Origin: Verrucomicrobiota bacterium
GTDB lineage: Bacteria > Verrucomicrobiota > Kiritimatiellia > RFP12 > UBA1067
Assembly: GCA_023269675.1 (NCBI GenBank)
Contig: JAHFSX010000019.1
Location: 50,713-114,712, forward strand
Direction: 5' to 3'
Length of the DNA: 64,000 bases
Below the pieces are notes generated by a model. That model saw only the letters and a program-made list of their open reading frames with translations. It made no database searches and was not told where the DNA came from. Position numbers and translations under genes: made by a program. The first letter of the stretch is position 1. The number at the start of each line of letters is the position of its first letter. Positions 9,326-17,704 of the stretch are shown piece after piece.

Positions 9326-9724
9326 TTAGGCGCGGACAGGCGGAGCCTGCGAGCGGTTGGCGGGGTAAATTTGAACGGTTACTTGCGCATGCGGAGCACG
9401 CGCGGCATACGTCGAAGAAAGTGACAGGCCCGCGAAGACCGGGGAATCGGTCAGCTCATTGTGCTGCAGCAACGAGACGAGGCTTTGACACACCCAGCAG
9501 GTGTCTGACTCGTCAACAACTCCTGAAGCTATGGCGGGCGCGTGGCTGAAGGGTGAGGTTGCGGAGACTTGATGGCGGCAGCCGTGCCCGGCACTGGAGC
9601 CTAGCGTCAGAATGTGCATCCACGGCAACAGGGAAAAGGCGGCGAAAGCAAGCGCGAGCGCGCCCGTCTTCAGGCGGAGACGCCAGCGTTTGGAAAGACC
9701 CTTTATGATGCGCTCTTTGAACAT
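9326..9724 (-). CDS. Small membrane-anchored Cys/His protein (DUF2946-like)
   Basis: A 132-residue protein with a basic N-terminus and one hydrophobic segment (residues about 21-42, ALALAFAAFSLLPWMHIL). It then has HGCRH (around 47-51) and a CxxC pair C76-C79 in DTCWVCQSL. Short proteins of this layout are common beside metal-uptake or copper genes and are often annotated DUF2946; the His and CxxC could bind a metal. It is the first gene of the minus-strand run leading to the porin and the metal ABC transporter, 157 bp ahead of the porin. The start at 9724 is chosen because the longer in-frame extension to 9979 is Arg/Lys/Ser-rich and lacks a signal-like character. No clear ribosome site is seen, so the start is uncertain. 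Confidence 0.55.
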   Translation of the reverse strand: MFKERIIKGLSKRWRLRLKTGALALAFAAFSLLPWMHILTLGSSAGHGCRHQVSATSPFSHAPAIASGVVDESDTCWVCQSLVSLLQHNELTDSPVFAGLSLSSTYAARAPHAQVTVQIYPANRSQAPPVRA

Positions 9725-10081
9725 GGTTTTTTCAGGGTTGCCGCTTAGACGAGAATCGCGTTGCAGTTTACGCCTCACGCGTTCACATGTCAATACAGGG
9801 GGCAGACAACACAAACGGTATGCGCAAAGAGTTCTCTTTTTGGCTTTAACGGAGTTATCCGCACATCCTTTTTTATGTTCTCGTCGATTGGACGGGGGAA
9901 GACCTGCAGTGACACGCCTGAGGCGCAGTGCGGTCTTGCTGTTCAAGGCCTTGGACAGCCGATGAGGAGATCTCCCCATAACAGGCTGAGCGATACACAG
10001 CGTAGCATATTCTCAAATCGGGAAGGTGGTTCGGGTGAGCACGCCCGGATCATTCCGCAAAACAAGGAAGGGCCGACTTAT
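9725..10081. other. Divergent intergenic region, 357 bp
   Basis: This region lies between the metal operon (minus) and htrA (plus). Open frames run through it on both strands, but as N-terminal extensions they lack signal peptides, family motifs and ribosome sites. I therefore treat it as regulatory DNA. I could not identify a convincing Zur/Fur/MntR operator by eye. Confidence 0.4.
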
Positions 10082-11596
10082 ATGAACTCGCCTCTCAACT
10101 GTCAGATACTGCGGGTGACAGGTTTCCTGACCTGCGCGTTGGCTGCCGGGACATGGATGTGCCCCTTCGACACTGCGGCGGCGGAGGCTCCGCAACCCGT
10201 CACGCCTATCTCTCCGGCGGTCACCGCACCGGCACGGGCACTGGGCGAGGCGTTTGCCGCCGTGGCGGCACGCGTCAAGCCGGCCGTAGTCAGCGTGTAC
10301 TCCGAGAAGATCATCACGTTACGCGGGCAGGATGGTTCTTCTCCCTACGATGAAGACTTGATGCGCCAATTATTAGGCGAGAATGCGCCGGCTCCAGGAC
10401 CCAATAACCGCGCTTTTCCGCGGGAATACAAGGTCCCGCAACACGGCATGGGATCCGGCATGATCATCGACAGGCAGGGCCACATTCTGACGAATTACCA
10501 CGTCGTGCGGGACGTGGACGAGATTAAGATCGAACTTGCCGACAAACGCCAGTTTCAAGGGGAGGTCATCGGCACTGACCCTAAGACCGACATCGCCGTC
10601 ATCAAAATCAAGGGCGCGGTGCCGGACGATCTGCCGACCGTTGAGCTGAGCGATTCGGATAAACTGACGGTAGGCGAACTGACGATGGCGATCGGCGCCC
10701 CGTTCGGGCTGATGCAGACCGTAACCACGGGCATTATCAGCGCCAAGGGAAGAGCTGACGTCGGACTCGCCGACTATGAAGATTTCCTGCAGACCGACGC
10801 GGCCATCAATCCGGGAAATTCCGGCGGCCCGCTGGTCAACATGAACGGTGAAGTCATCGGCATGAACAGTGCGATTGTCACCAGTCTGGGTCAATCCGCC
10901 GGTGTCGGGTTTGCCATTCCGGTGAACATGATTCGAGTCATCCTGCCCGTTTTGGTTAAAGGCGAAAAGGTCACCCGCGGCTCGCTGGGAATCGTCATCC
11001 AGAATATCAGCAAAGAACTGGCAAAGAAGTTCCGGTTGCCGGACACGAAGGGCGCGTTGGTCGCTCAGGTCGACAAAGATTCGCCGGCGGAGCAAGCCGG
11101 CGTCAAGGTCGGCGATGTCATCATCCGATTCAACCGGGTGGACGTTCCGGACACGCGTCATCTGCGCAACATGCTGGCCACGACCGCGCCCGGCTTAAAG
11201 GCCAAGGTAGACCTGTTCCGCGACGGCAAGGAGGAATCTTTGAACGTCACGGTCGGAAAGCAGACCGGTGAAGCCGTGGCCGGCGCGACGCCGGATGAAA
11301 GCGCCGAACTGACGGACAAGTTGGGGTTCAGCGTGCAGACGCTGACACCTGACCTGGCAAAACAGTTCGGCTTCGGGGTCGAAAAGGGCGTGGTCATCAC
11401 GGAGGTGGCTGACGGAAGCCCGGCCGCGCTCGCCGGTCTGCAGCCGGGAGATGTCATCGTCGAAGCGGAGCATAAACCGATGGCGACCAGCGGCGACTTT
11501 GAGCAGGCGCTGGCCAGAAGCAAGGACAAAGACGGCGTGCTGCTGCGCATCAATCGCCAGGGTGGAAGCCTGTTTGTCGTTTTACAGAGGAAGTGA
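10082..11596 (+). CDS. htrA: Periplasmic serine protease/chaperone of the HtrA (DegP/DegQ) family
   Basis: 504 residues, the usual DegP/DegQ size. A signal peptide or anchor occupies about residues 1-36 (LRVTGFLTCALAAGTWMCPF). The trypsin-like domain has the catalytic triad H140 (TNYHVV), D170 (KTDIAVIKI) and S247 (NPGNSGGPLV). Two PDZ domains follow: the first around residues 295-390 (RGSLGIVIQNIS, GALVAQVDKDSPAEQAGVK) and the second around 410-500 (LGFSVQTLTP, GVVITEVADGSPAALAGL). The family degrades or refolds misfolded envelope proteins and substrates with exposed C-termini bind the PDZ domains. The ATG at 10082 is chosen over the upstream in-frame start at 9761 because it begins the signal sequence and follows AAGGAAGG. 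A membrane-anchored small heat-shock protein gene follows 153 bp downstream. Confidence 0.93.
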   Translation: MNSPLNCQILRVTGFLTCALAAGTWMCPFDTAAAEAPQPVTPISPAVTAPARALGEAFAAVAARVKPAVVSVYSEKIITLRGQDGSSPYDEDLMRQLLGENAPAPGPNNRAFPREYKVPQHGMGSGMIIDRQGHILTNYHVVRDVDEIKIELADKRQFQGEVIGTDPKTDIAVIKIKGAVPDDLPTVELSDSDKLTVGELTMAIGAPFGLMQTVTTGIISAKGRADVGLADYEDFLQTDAAINPGNSGGPLVNMNGEVIGMNSAIVTSLGQSAGVGFAIPVNMIRVILPVLVKGEKVTRGSLGIVIQNISKELAKKFRLPDTKGALVAQVDKDSPAEQAGVKVGDVIIRFNRVDVPDTRHLRNMLATTAPGLKAKVDLFRDGKEESLNVTVGKQTGEAVAGATPDESAELTDKLGFSVQTLTPDLAKQFGFGVEKGVVITEVADGSPAALAGLQPGDVIVEAEHKPMATSGDFEQALARSKDKDGVLLRINRQGGSLFVVLQRK

Positions 11597-11749
11597 TGAG
11601 ACCCGTGTGCCACCGGTCGGACGCCGGCTGCACGGTATCTTTCCGGGCTAGACTCTTCCGTCGGCACGTGCTGGCCGTCCGGAATGACATGCCGGGTTAG
11701 GCACAGGCTTGCCCACGAATTGTCTATCTCACAAAGAAGGAGAAATCAA

Positions 11750-12418
11750 ATGAGCACGGAAAGTGGTAGAAATGCGGGAAGAATATTGTTGTCAGCGATA
11801 CTGGCAGTTCTCGTCGTCCTTGTGGCCCTTCAAGGCTTCTATATCTACAAACTGCACTGGGTGATCTATGGGTCGCAGGCGGTCTCAGGGCAGATGAGAC
11901 ATTCGGCGTTAAAGCAGGGCAACGACTTGGAAGATAGTGTGAATGCCCCTTGGTTTTCAACAGACGCTAAGAGATGGGAACCCTTTAAAAATATGGAGCG
12001 CATCCGCTCCCGCATTGACGGACTGTTCGGGGACGAGATCAAACGTCTGCACGCTGAAACGCGCATGGTTCATCCCGGTATCGACCTGACACAGACGCCC
12101 AAAATGAACCTCACGGAAAAGAAGGATTCCTTTGTCGTCGATCTTCATGTGCCTGGCGTGACGAAAGAAAACGTGTCCGTGGATATCGACGGTCAGCGTC
12201 TGACGGTCAGAGGTAAGGCCAGTGATTATATGAAAAAAGACGACGCGGACCATGGAATCGTGGAAGAACTTCAGAGCGGGCAGTTCGAAAGGGTCATCAC
12301 GCTTCCTGCGCCCGTCGAATCTGAGCAGATGTCGGCCGTCTGCAAGGATGGTGTTCTCACAATCACTGTTCCCAAGGCAAAACAGATGACAGCCGGGCGC
12401 AAGGTCCCTGTGCGATAA
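11750..12418 (+). CDS. Membrane-anchored small heat-shock protein (Hsp20/alpha-crystallin domain)
   Basis: 222 residues. A transmembrane anchor lies at about residues 11-35 (RILLSAILAVLVVLVALQGF), followed by a linker of some 75 residues. The alpha-crystallin domain occupies about 110-215: FVVDLHVPGVTKENVSVDID, QRLTVRGKA, FERVITLPAPVE, and KDGVLTITVPK, the signature A-x-x-x-x-G-V-L motif region. Most Hsp20 proteins are soluble, so the N-terminal anchor is unusual and would place the chaperone domain on one face of the membrane, probably the periplasmic side. The ribosome site AAGAAGGAG precedes the ATG at 11750. Its neighbour htrA suggests a joint role in envelope protein quality control. Confidence 0.88.
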   Translation: MSTESGRNAGRILLSAILAVLVVLVALQGFYIYKLHWVIYGSQAVSGQMRHSALKQGNDLEDSVNAPWFSTDAKRWEPFKNMERIRSRIDGLFGDEIKRLHAETRMVHPGIDLTQTPKMNLTEKKDSFVVDLHVPGVTKENVSVDIDGQRLTVRGKASDYMKKDDADHGIVEELQSGQFERVITLPAPVESEQMSAVCKDGVLTITVPKAKQMTAGRKVPVR

Positions 12419-12455
12419 CGGGGAAGAACCTCGCGAACCATGCCGTACCGCTGCT

Positions 12456-13367
12456 TTACCTCAAGAGCCGTCGTCCGTACCAGACCATCAGCGGAATACA
12501 GATGGTCCCCGCAAGCAATGCTTCGAGCCATGCGCCCATACTGAGCTTGAGCACTGTGGCCACGCAGAGATTCTGCGCGTACCAGCCTATAGCAAAGAGC
12601 AGGAGCCCCGGCCCGGCCAGCCATGATTTCTGCCGGAGCCGCCACGCGTAGGCTAGAATGAAGACGGCGAGCGCCGCTGCATAGAGCGGGGCGGGCGCAT
12701 GCGTGCCTGCGAGCGTCTTCGTGAGGACAAGGAACATCGAAATAAACACGCTGCAGCCGAGCCAGAACGCGCCGACGGCCGGCGGTCCCGCCACGTGAGT
12801 GTTTCGACATCTTCGAGCGACTAACAACAGCAGTGCCATGCAACCGAGCAAGATGAGGAGCTGCGGCGGCGTGCCACGGATGCGATGTTGGCCGAGGAAA
12901 CTCGCGCAGCCAAAGGCGAGGAGGAGCACGGCGAGAATCCAAACCAGCCGAACGGGCAACCACGGCTTCCCGGCCCGATCAGGAATGATGTGATGGGTGA
13001 CGAGGATGGGGAACAGGACACTTGCGCACGCGTGCCAGACGCTGATGGTGATTGTCCACGGTACGCTAATTCCGAGCCATACGCCGTAACCGGTGAACTC
13101 CGGCACCGGCAGGCCGGTGGTGAGGATGGACGTCTTGGCGAGCAGACCTTCGTTGAATATGCCGTAAGCGATGCCGGCGATGAAGATTCCTGCGGCGCCC
13201 ATGCGAGAACGTAGCGCGTACTCGCGCAAAACCAGTACAGCCAGGCCGTAGCCGACGAGAAGAAACAACAGGGTTTCGGGATGCACGAATCTGGACAGCG
13301 AAGTGCTGCCCGTGATCAGTTCCGGTACGATGCTCGAAAAAAGGGTCAACGCGATTATCGGCCACAT
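12456..13367 (-). CDS. Polytopic membrane protein of unknown function (intact paralogue)
   Basis: 303 residues with eight or so hydrophobic segments. Notable stretches are IPELITGSTSLSRF-like residues after the first helix, LREYALRSRMGAAG, GIFNEGLLAKTS and VWHACASVLFPILV. An NEGLL/EEGLL motif after the third helix occurs in an uncharacterised bacterial membrane family that I recognise only by pattern. The gene lies 14 bp downstream of lgt and is probably co-transcribed with it. A degraded copy is present at 410-1217, which shows that the gene was duplicated in this genome. I assign no function. Confidence 0.7.
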   Translation of the reverse strand: MWPIIALTLFSSIVPELITGSTSLSRFVHPETLLFLLVGYGLAVLVLREYALRSRMGAAGIFIAGIAYGIFNEGLLAKTSILTTGLPVPEFTGYGVWLGISVPWTITISVWHACASVLFPILVTHHIIPDRAGKPWLPVRLVWILAVLLLAFGCASFLGQHRIRGTPPQLLILLGCMALLLLVARRCRNTHVAGPPAVGAFWLGCSVFISMFLVLTKTLAGTHAPAPLYAAALAVFILAYAWRLRQKSWLAGPGLLLFAIGWYAQNLCVATVLKLSMGAWLEALLAGTICIPLMVWYGRRLLR

Positions 13368-13381
13368 CTTCGCGCCCTTTT

Positions 13382-14206
13382 TCAGTGTTCTGCAGCAAAC
13401 CTCGCCCGCGTCCTAAAGGCATATGCGAGGCAGAGGGCCCCGAGCATCAGAATGCACAGGCTGATCGCCTGGCTGATCGAGAAAGGACCGACGGACATGC
13501 GCGGGTCGCCGCGCAGGCACTCGATGCCGAAACGCAGGATGGAATAGCTGACGAGATAACAGCCGGTGATGAACCCTCGCTGCCGGTAACGCGCAGGGTA
13601 GAGCCTGTAGAGGACGGTGAAGAGGATGAGGTTGGCGGCCGACTCGAGCAACTGGGTCGGGATTACCGGCAGGCTGGTGAGAGCAGACGGCGCGAGCAGT
13701 GGCGGTGTCGCCGAGACCTGTTCCCACCAGGCGGGTGAATGAGAGGGAAAGGCAACGCCGATGCAGGAGTGGGTGATCTTGCCGTAACAGCACCCGTGCA
13801 TGAAGCAGCCCAGCCGTCCGAACGCGTGGCCGATCGGCACCGCGGCGAGCACCAGATCGGTGATCTGGAACAGGTGTTGGCGGTGGATGCGCGCGTAGAG
13901 CGGCAAGACAAGCGCGGTGGCGATGAGTCCTCCGTAGAACATCAGGCCGCCTTGGTCGATCCGCAGGATGTCGAGCGGGTGGCCGGCGAACTCGGCGGTC
14001 CAGTGTTCCAGCACGTAGGCGGTGCGGGCGCCGAGGACGGCCGAGACCATCAGCCATGTCAAGAGCGAGGCGAGTGGGTCAGCGTTTTGCCCTGTGCGTT
14101 TGCAGAGCCAAACGGCGGCCCTCCAGCCGAACATGAAGCCCAGCGCCATGCAGAGTCCGTATGTGTGCAGGGTGAGGGGGCCGATTTGGAAAAGTACTGA
14201 ATGCAT
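13382..14206 (-). CDS. lgt: Prolipoprotein diacylglyceryl transferase
   Basis: 274 residues, normal for Lgt. The enzyme transfers diacylglycerol from phosphatidylglycerol to the lipobox cysteine of prolipoproteins in the inner membrane. The Lgt signature is seen as HAFGRLGCFMHGCCYG around residues 127-142, including R131, which corresponds to the essential Arg of E. coli Lgt. Also present are LHTYGLCMALGF near the N-terminus, GGLMFYGG at about 86-93 and RFGIECLRGD near the C-terminus. Seven membrane helices can be traced. It is followed 14 bp later by the unknown membrane protein gene, so the two likely share a transcript. Lipoproteins that could be its substrates in this window include the products at 38449, 39412 and 43821. 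Confidence 0.95.
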   Translation of the reverse strand: MHSVLFQIGPLTLHTYGLCMALGFMFGWRAAVWLCKRTGQNADPLASLLTWLMVSAVLGARTAYVLEHWTAEFAGHPLDILRIDQGGLMFYGGLIATALVLPLYARIHRQHLFQITDLVLAAVPIGHAFGRLGCFMHGCCYGKITHSCIGVAFPSHSPAWWEQVSATPPLLAPSALTSLPVIPTQLLESAANLILFTVLYRLYPARYRQRGFITGCYLVSYSILRFGIECLRGDPRMSVGPFSISQAISLCILMLGALCLAYAFRTRARFAAEH

Positions 14207-14432
14207 AGGTGTGCTTCACTCGGGGCGCATCGGTTTGCGAGAAGCGTCCATGATAGGAGCTCTTCTGCAGGGAGGCAACCGAAAACGGGAGGCGGGTGCA
14301 AGCGTGTTGAAGGAAGGCTGCGGGATTTTTTTGTTAACACTTGATCAGACTCTCGCTTTGTGAAAAGCTGTCCACTGTGTTGGCTGTTAGGTCGACAGAC
14401 GTGACTGGGGTTCATGCAGGGGGGGGTGACCC

Positions 14433-14903
14433 GTGAAGAATACGACGGTCCGGACGCTGACAGACATCCTGATGTTCGGCGCGATGTGTTTTCTTGCGGG
14501 CACGGGTCTGTTGCTCCACTTCAGGCTGGTTCCGGGATATATGGGTGGGCGCGGTCTGACCGTACTGGGGCTGTCGCGGCACGACTGGGGCGCCTGCCAT
14601 CTCTGGTGCGCCTACCTCCTGCTGTTTCTGGTCCTTGTCCACCTGGTGCTCAACTTCGCGTTCATCAAGAATTGCATCGCTGCGAAAAAGACGTGGGTCG
14701 TGATCGGGTTGGGACTGGCCGGGCTCGCCATCGCATTCGGGTTCTTGTTCCTGCCCCTCAAGCGGACAGGGGCCGGAGACCGCGGGCAAGGCCAGGGCCT
14801 GAGACTTCGAGGCTTGCCGGGAAGTCATGGGCCGGAAGAAACAGCTAACGAGCGGGATGACAATCTGACGGGGCAGGGCGCGGCCATAGGCGCTATGAGA
14901 TGA
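14433..14903 (+). CDS. DUF4405-type membrane protein (possible heme-binding cytochrome b-like)
   Basis: 156 residues from a GTG start at 14433 preceded by a G-rich ribosome site. There are three hydrophobic helices: ILMFGAMCFLAGTGLLLHF, LWCAYLLLFLVLVHLVLNF, and VVIGLGLAGLAIAFGFLFL. His residues (LLLHF, SRHDWGACHLWC, LVLVHL) sit in or near the helices, in the way DUF4405 and related cytochrome b561-like proteins carry heme ligands. The C-terminal 45 residues are polar and glycine-rich and may be soluble. The gene converges on the disulfide-reductase fusion gene, with an 11-bp overlap of their 3' ends. An electron-transfer role is a guess from the family. Confidence 0.6.
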   Translation: MKNTTVRTLTDILMFGAMCFLAGTGLLLHFRLVPGYMGGRGLTVLGLSRHDWGACHLWCAYLLLFLVLVHLVLNFAFIKNCIAAKKTWVVIGLGLAGLAIAFGFLFLPLKRTGAGDRGQGQGLRLRGLPGSHGPEETANERDDNLTGQGAAIGAMR

Positions 14904-17358
14904 AGAGGCCGGCCGACGAGCGGCTCAGATGATCGATATACATTGCGACGCCGCCTTCCTCGATGCCGTCGATCAGCTCTTCGCTCTTGATCCCCATGAG
15001 GTCCATGCTCATGGTGCAGACCACCAGGCGCACGCCGCCGCGTTTCGCCTGCGCGATCAACGCCGGAAGCGTCATGACGTTCTTGTGCTTCATGATGCCT
15101 TTGATCATCGCGATTCCCATGCCGGCCATGTTCATTTTGGAAAGCGTGAGACGGTCCGCGCCCTTCGGCATCATGAAGCCGAACATCTTTTCAACGAGGT
15201 TCTTCTTGGCCGTGACCGGTCCGGATTTGCGCAGGATGTTGAGGCCCCAGAAGGTGAAGAAGAGCGTCACGTCATAGCCTGCCGCGGCGGCGCCGTTAGC
15301 GATGATGAAGGCGGCCACGGCCTTGTCAAAATCGTCGCAAAAAACGACGTTGGTCATGGCGCGTTTGCCGGAAAGCTGCGCGTTCCCGCCCGCGGCGGGC
15401 GACCGTTTGACGACCGTGGCGCGATAGCCGCCCTTTTCAGCCGGCTCGAGACTGGAGAGCTCATGGCCGGTGGTGTTGCACCACGCGGGCGCGTCGGCGA
15501 CAAAGCCGGGATCGGTAGCGGTGACGCTGACGGCTTCGCCGACCTTAATTTCATCGATCGCCTGTTTGAGCTGGAGGATGGGGCCGGGGCATTGCAGGCC
15601 GCAGGCGTCCACGGTTTTGACAAGTTTCATAGGGGTCTTCTTTCCCGGGTGCCGGGAATCCTGATCGTCGGAGTCATCTTCCGGGTGACGGTTTTCGGGC
15701 ATTTCGGCGGCGGGCAATCCGGTCGTCCGCTGATAGGTGATGTAGCCTCCGGAGAGGTTGCGGCATTTAAAGCCGTTCTGTGACAGGATGCGGCAGGCCA
15801 GATAGCCGCGCAGTCCGACGCGGCAGAAAGCGAGATACTCCTTATCTTTGGAAAGTTCGCCCAGCCGGTCGCGCAGTTCGTCGACCGGAATATTCTGCGC
15901 GCCGGGGATCGTCCCGGCGGACACTTCGGCCGGGGTGCTGACGTCGAGCAGCCTCTGGTGTGCCGCCGGTTTAATGACCTCTTCCGCGTGGCAGAGCTTC
16001 ACATCGCCGCGCAGCGCGTTGGCCGCGACGAACCCGGCGTAGTTGACGGGGTCCTTGGCCGAGCCGAACGGCGGGGCGTAGGAGAGCTCAAGGTGCTCAA
16101 GATCGAAAACGGTCAGCCCCGCGCGGATGGCGACGGCGAACACGTCGATGCGCTTATCAACGCCGTCGCTGCCGACGGCCTGTGCGCCGAGCACCCTGCC
16201 GGACAGGGGGTCAAAGAGCATTTTGAGGCTGAGCGGTGCGGCGCCGGGATAGTAAGAGGCATGGCTGGCGGGATGGACATAGACCTTCTCAAACGCGATG
16301 TCCGCGCGCTTGGCCGCCTTCTCGGTGAGTCCGGTCATGCCGATGGCGAGGTTGAAGACCTTGCAGATGGCCGTGCCCTGCGTGTCGCGGTAACGGGTGT
16401 CGCGGCCGAAGATGTTGTCGGCGGCGATGCGCCCCTGCCGGTTGGCGGGGCCGGCCAGCGGAATGAGGGAGGGTTGGCGCGTGATGAAGTCGGTAACCTC
16501 CACGGCGTCGCCGACGGCGTAGATGGCCGGGTCGCTGGTCTGCATGCGGTCATTGACCTGGATGCCGCCACGCGGGCCGAGTGCCAGGCCCGCCGCCTTC
16601 GCGAGTGAGGTTTCGGGTTTGACGCCGATAGCGAGAACGGCGAGTCCGGTCTCGAGCGCTTCTCCGGAACTGAGGGTGAGGATCAGCCCTTTCGCCGATT
16701 CGCTGAAGCCGGTGACGGAGGTGCCGAGGCGCAGGTCGACGCCGTTGAGGGTCAGCTCCTGATGGAGGATCGAAACCATTTCGGGGTCGGCCGGGCCCAT
16801 CACCTGCGGCGCGAGCTCAATCAGGGCGGTCGCGATTTTGCGGCGGCGCAGCGCTTCGGCCATCTCGAGGCCGATGTAGCCGCCGCCGATCACCGTGGCG
16901 TGCTGTTTGCCTTCGAGCGCCTGGATGATGCGGTCCATGTCCTCCATGTTGCGGAGCGTGAGCACGTTCGGGCTGTTGATGCCGGGGATGGGCGGGCGGA
17001 CCGGTGCGGCGCCGGGGCTCAGGATCAGCGCGTCGTAGCGTTCGCGGTAACTTTCGCCGCTTTCGAGGTTTTTGATTTCGACCTCTTTTTTTGCGCTGTC
17101 GATGGCAATGACTTCGCTGCGGGTGCGTACGCCGATGCGGAAACGGGTGCGGAGGTTCTCGGGCGTGGTCACGAGCAGGCGGCCGCGGTCGGCGATCTCG
17201 CCGCCGATATGATACGGCAGTCCGCAGTTGGCGAACGAGACATAGGGGCCGCGCTCCAGCAGAAGAATTTCAGCCTCTTCGCTCAAACGCCGCGCGCGCG
17301 CCGCCGCGCTGGCGCCGCCAGCCACTCCGCCCACGATCACAATTTTCTTGATTTCCAT
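14893..17358 (-). CDS. CoA-disulfide/persulfide reductase-rhodanese-TusA-DsrE fusion protein
   Basis: 821 residues with four modules. (1) Residues 1-440: flavin pyridine-nucleotide-disulfide oxidoreductase, with the FAD motif VGGVAGGASAAARARR, a single redox Cys C45 in SFANCGLPYHIGG as in CoA-disulfide reductase and Npsr, a second Rossmann motif TVIGGGYIGLEMAEALRR and YAVGDAVEV. (2) About 455-550: rhodanese with active-site C512 in FCRVGLRG. (3) About 577-650: TusA-like sulfur carrier with C590 in LQCPGPILQ. (4) About 668-821: DsrE/DsrF-like domain with a Cys in VVCTMSMDLMG. Together these could take sulfane sulfur from a persulfide or polysulfide, pass it between cysteines and reduce it with NAD(P)H in the cytoplasm. 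A strong AAGGAG site precedes the ATG. The divergent region ahead of it is AT-rich. Confidence 0.92.
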   Translation of the reverse strand: MEIKKIVIVGGVAGGASAAARARRLSEEAEILLLERGPYVSFANCGLPYHIGGEIADRGRLLVTTPENLRTRFRIGVRTRSEVIAIDSAKKEVEIKNLESGESYRERYDALILSPGAAPVRPPIPGINSPNVLTLRNMEDMDRIIQALEGKQHATVIGGGYIGLEMAEALRRRKIATALIELAPQVMGPADPEMVSILHQELTLNGVDLRLGTSVTGFSESAKGLILTLSSGEALETGLAVLAIGVKPETSLAKAAGLALGPRGGIQVNDRMQTSDPAIYAVGDAVEVTDFITRQPSLIPLAGPANRQGRIAADNIFGRDTRYRDTQGTAICKVFNLAIGMTGLTEKAAKRADIAFEKVYVHPASHASYYPGAAPLSLKMLFDPLSGRVLGAQAVGSDGVDKRIDVFAVAIRAGLTVFDLEHLELSYAPPFGSAKDPVNYAGFVAANALRGDVKLCHAEEVIKPAAHQRLLDVSTPAEVSAGTIPGAQNIPVDELRDRLGELSKDKEYLAFCRVGLRGYLACRILSQNGFKCRNLSGGYITYQRTTGLPAAEMPENRHPEDDSDDQDSRHPGKKTPMKLVKTVDACGLQCPGPILQLKQAIDEIKVGEAVSVTATDPGFVADAPAWCNTTGHELSSLEPAEKGGYRATVVKRSPAAGGNAQLSGKRAMTNVVFCDDFDKAVAAFIIANGAAAAGYDVTLFFTFWGLNILRKSGPVTAKKNLVEKMFGFMMPKGADRLTLSKMNMAGMGIAMIKGIMKHKNVMTLPALIAQAKRGGVRLVVCTMSMDLMGIKSEELIDGIEEGGVAMYIDHLSRSSAGLFIS

Positions 17359-17704
17359 CTTTTTTCTCCTTGAACCTTATTGTGTTTGGAAATTGAAATA
17401 TTATAATAATTAGATAATTGAAGCAACACCCATTTGCATGCAATGCGGGAAAGACCCTGAGGGGCACCCGTGAAGGCCAGTGCCCGCGCGGTGACGGTTT
17501 GGTTCCGTTGGACGGATATCTTGCGGCCGCAGACGGATAGGGACCGGTTCGTGCCGGCCACAGCCCGTCGCCTTGAAGCAGCCCTCCGCGCAGCGCGGCC
17601 CGCTTGACGTTCTTGTCGGGAACTGTCACACTTCCGCAAGAATGTTTAGGGCGCAGGAGTTGCGGGCGCCGGCGTTTCCGCGAATCTTTGGACCCAGGAG
17701 CCAC
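17359..17704. other. Divergent intergenic region with AT-rich promoter-like stretch
   Basis: 346 bp between the sulfur-enzyme fusion gene (minus) and the Mut7-C gene (plus). Bases 17385-17430 are strikingly AT-rich compared with their surroundings. On the minus strand a TTGCTT (17421-17426) and a TATAAT (17400-17405) are separated by 15 bp, a short but possible sigma-70 layout 42 bp upstream of the ATG. The remainder, 17440-17690, is GC-rich and shows no gene. Confidence 0.35.

Noticed and set aside
9761..10081. N-terminal extension of the HtrA frame
   Set aside because: The extension is not signal-like and lacks a ribosome site, whereas the ATG at 10082 starts a clear signal sequence.
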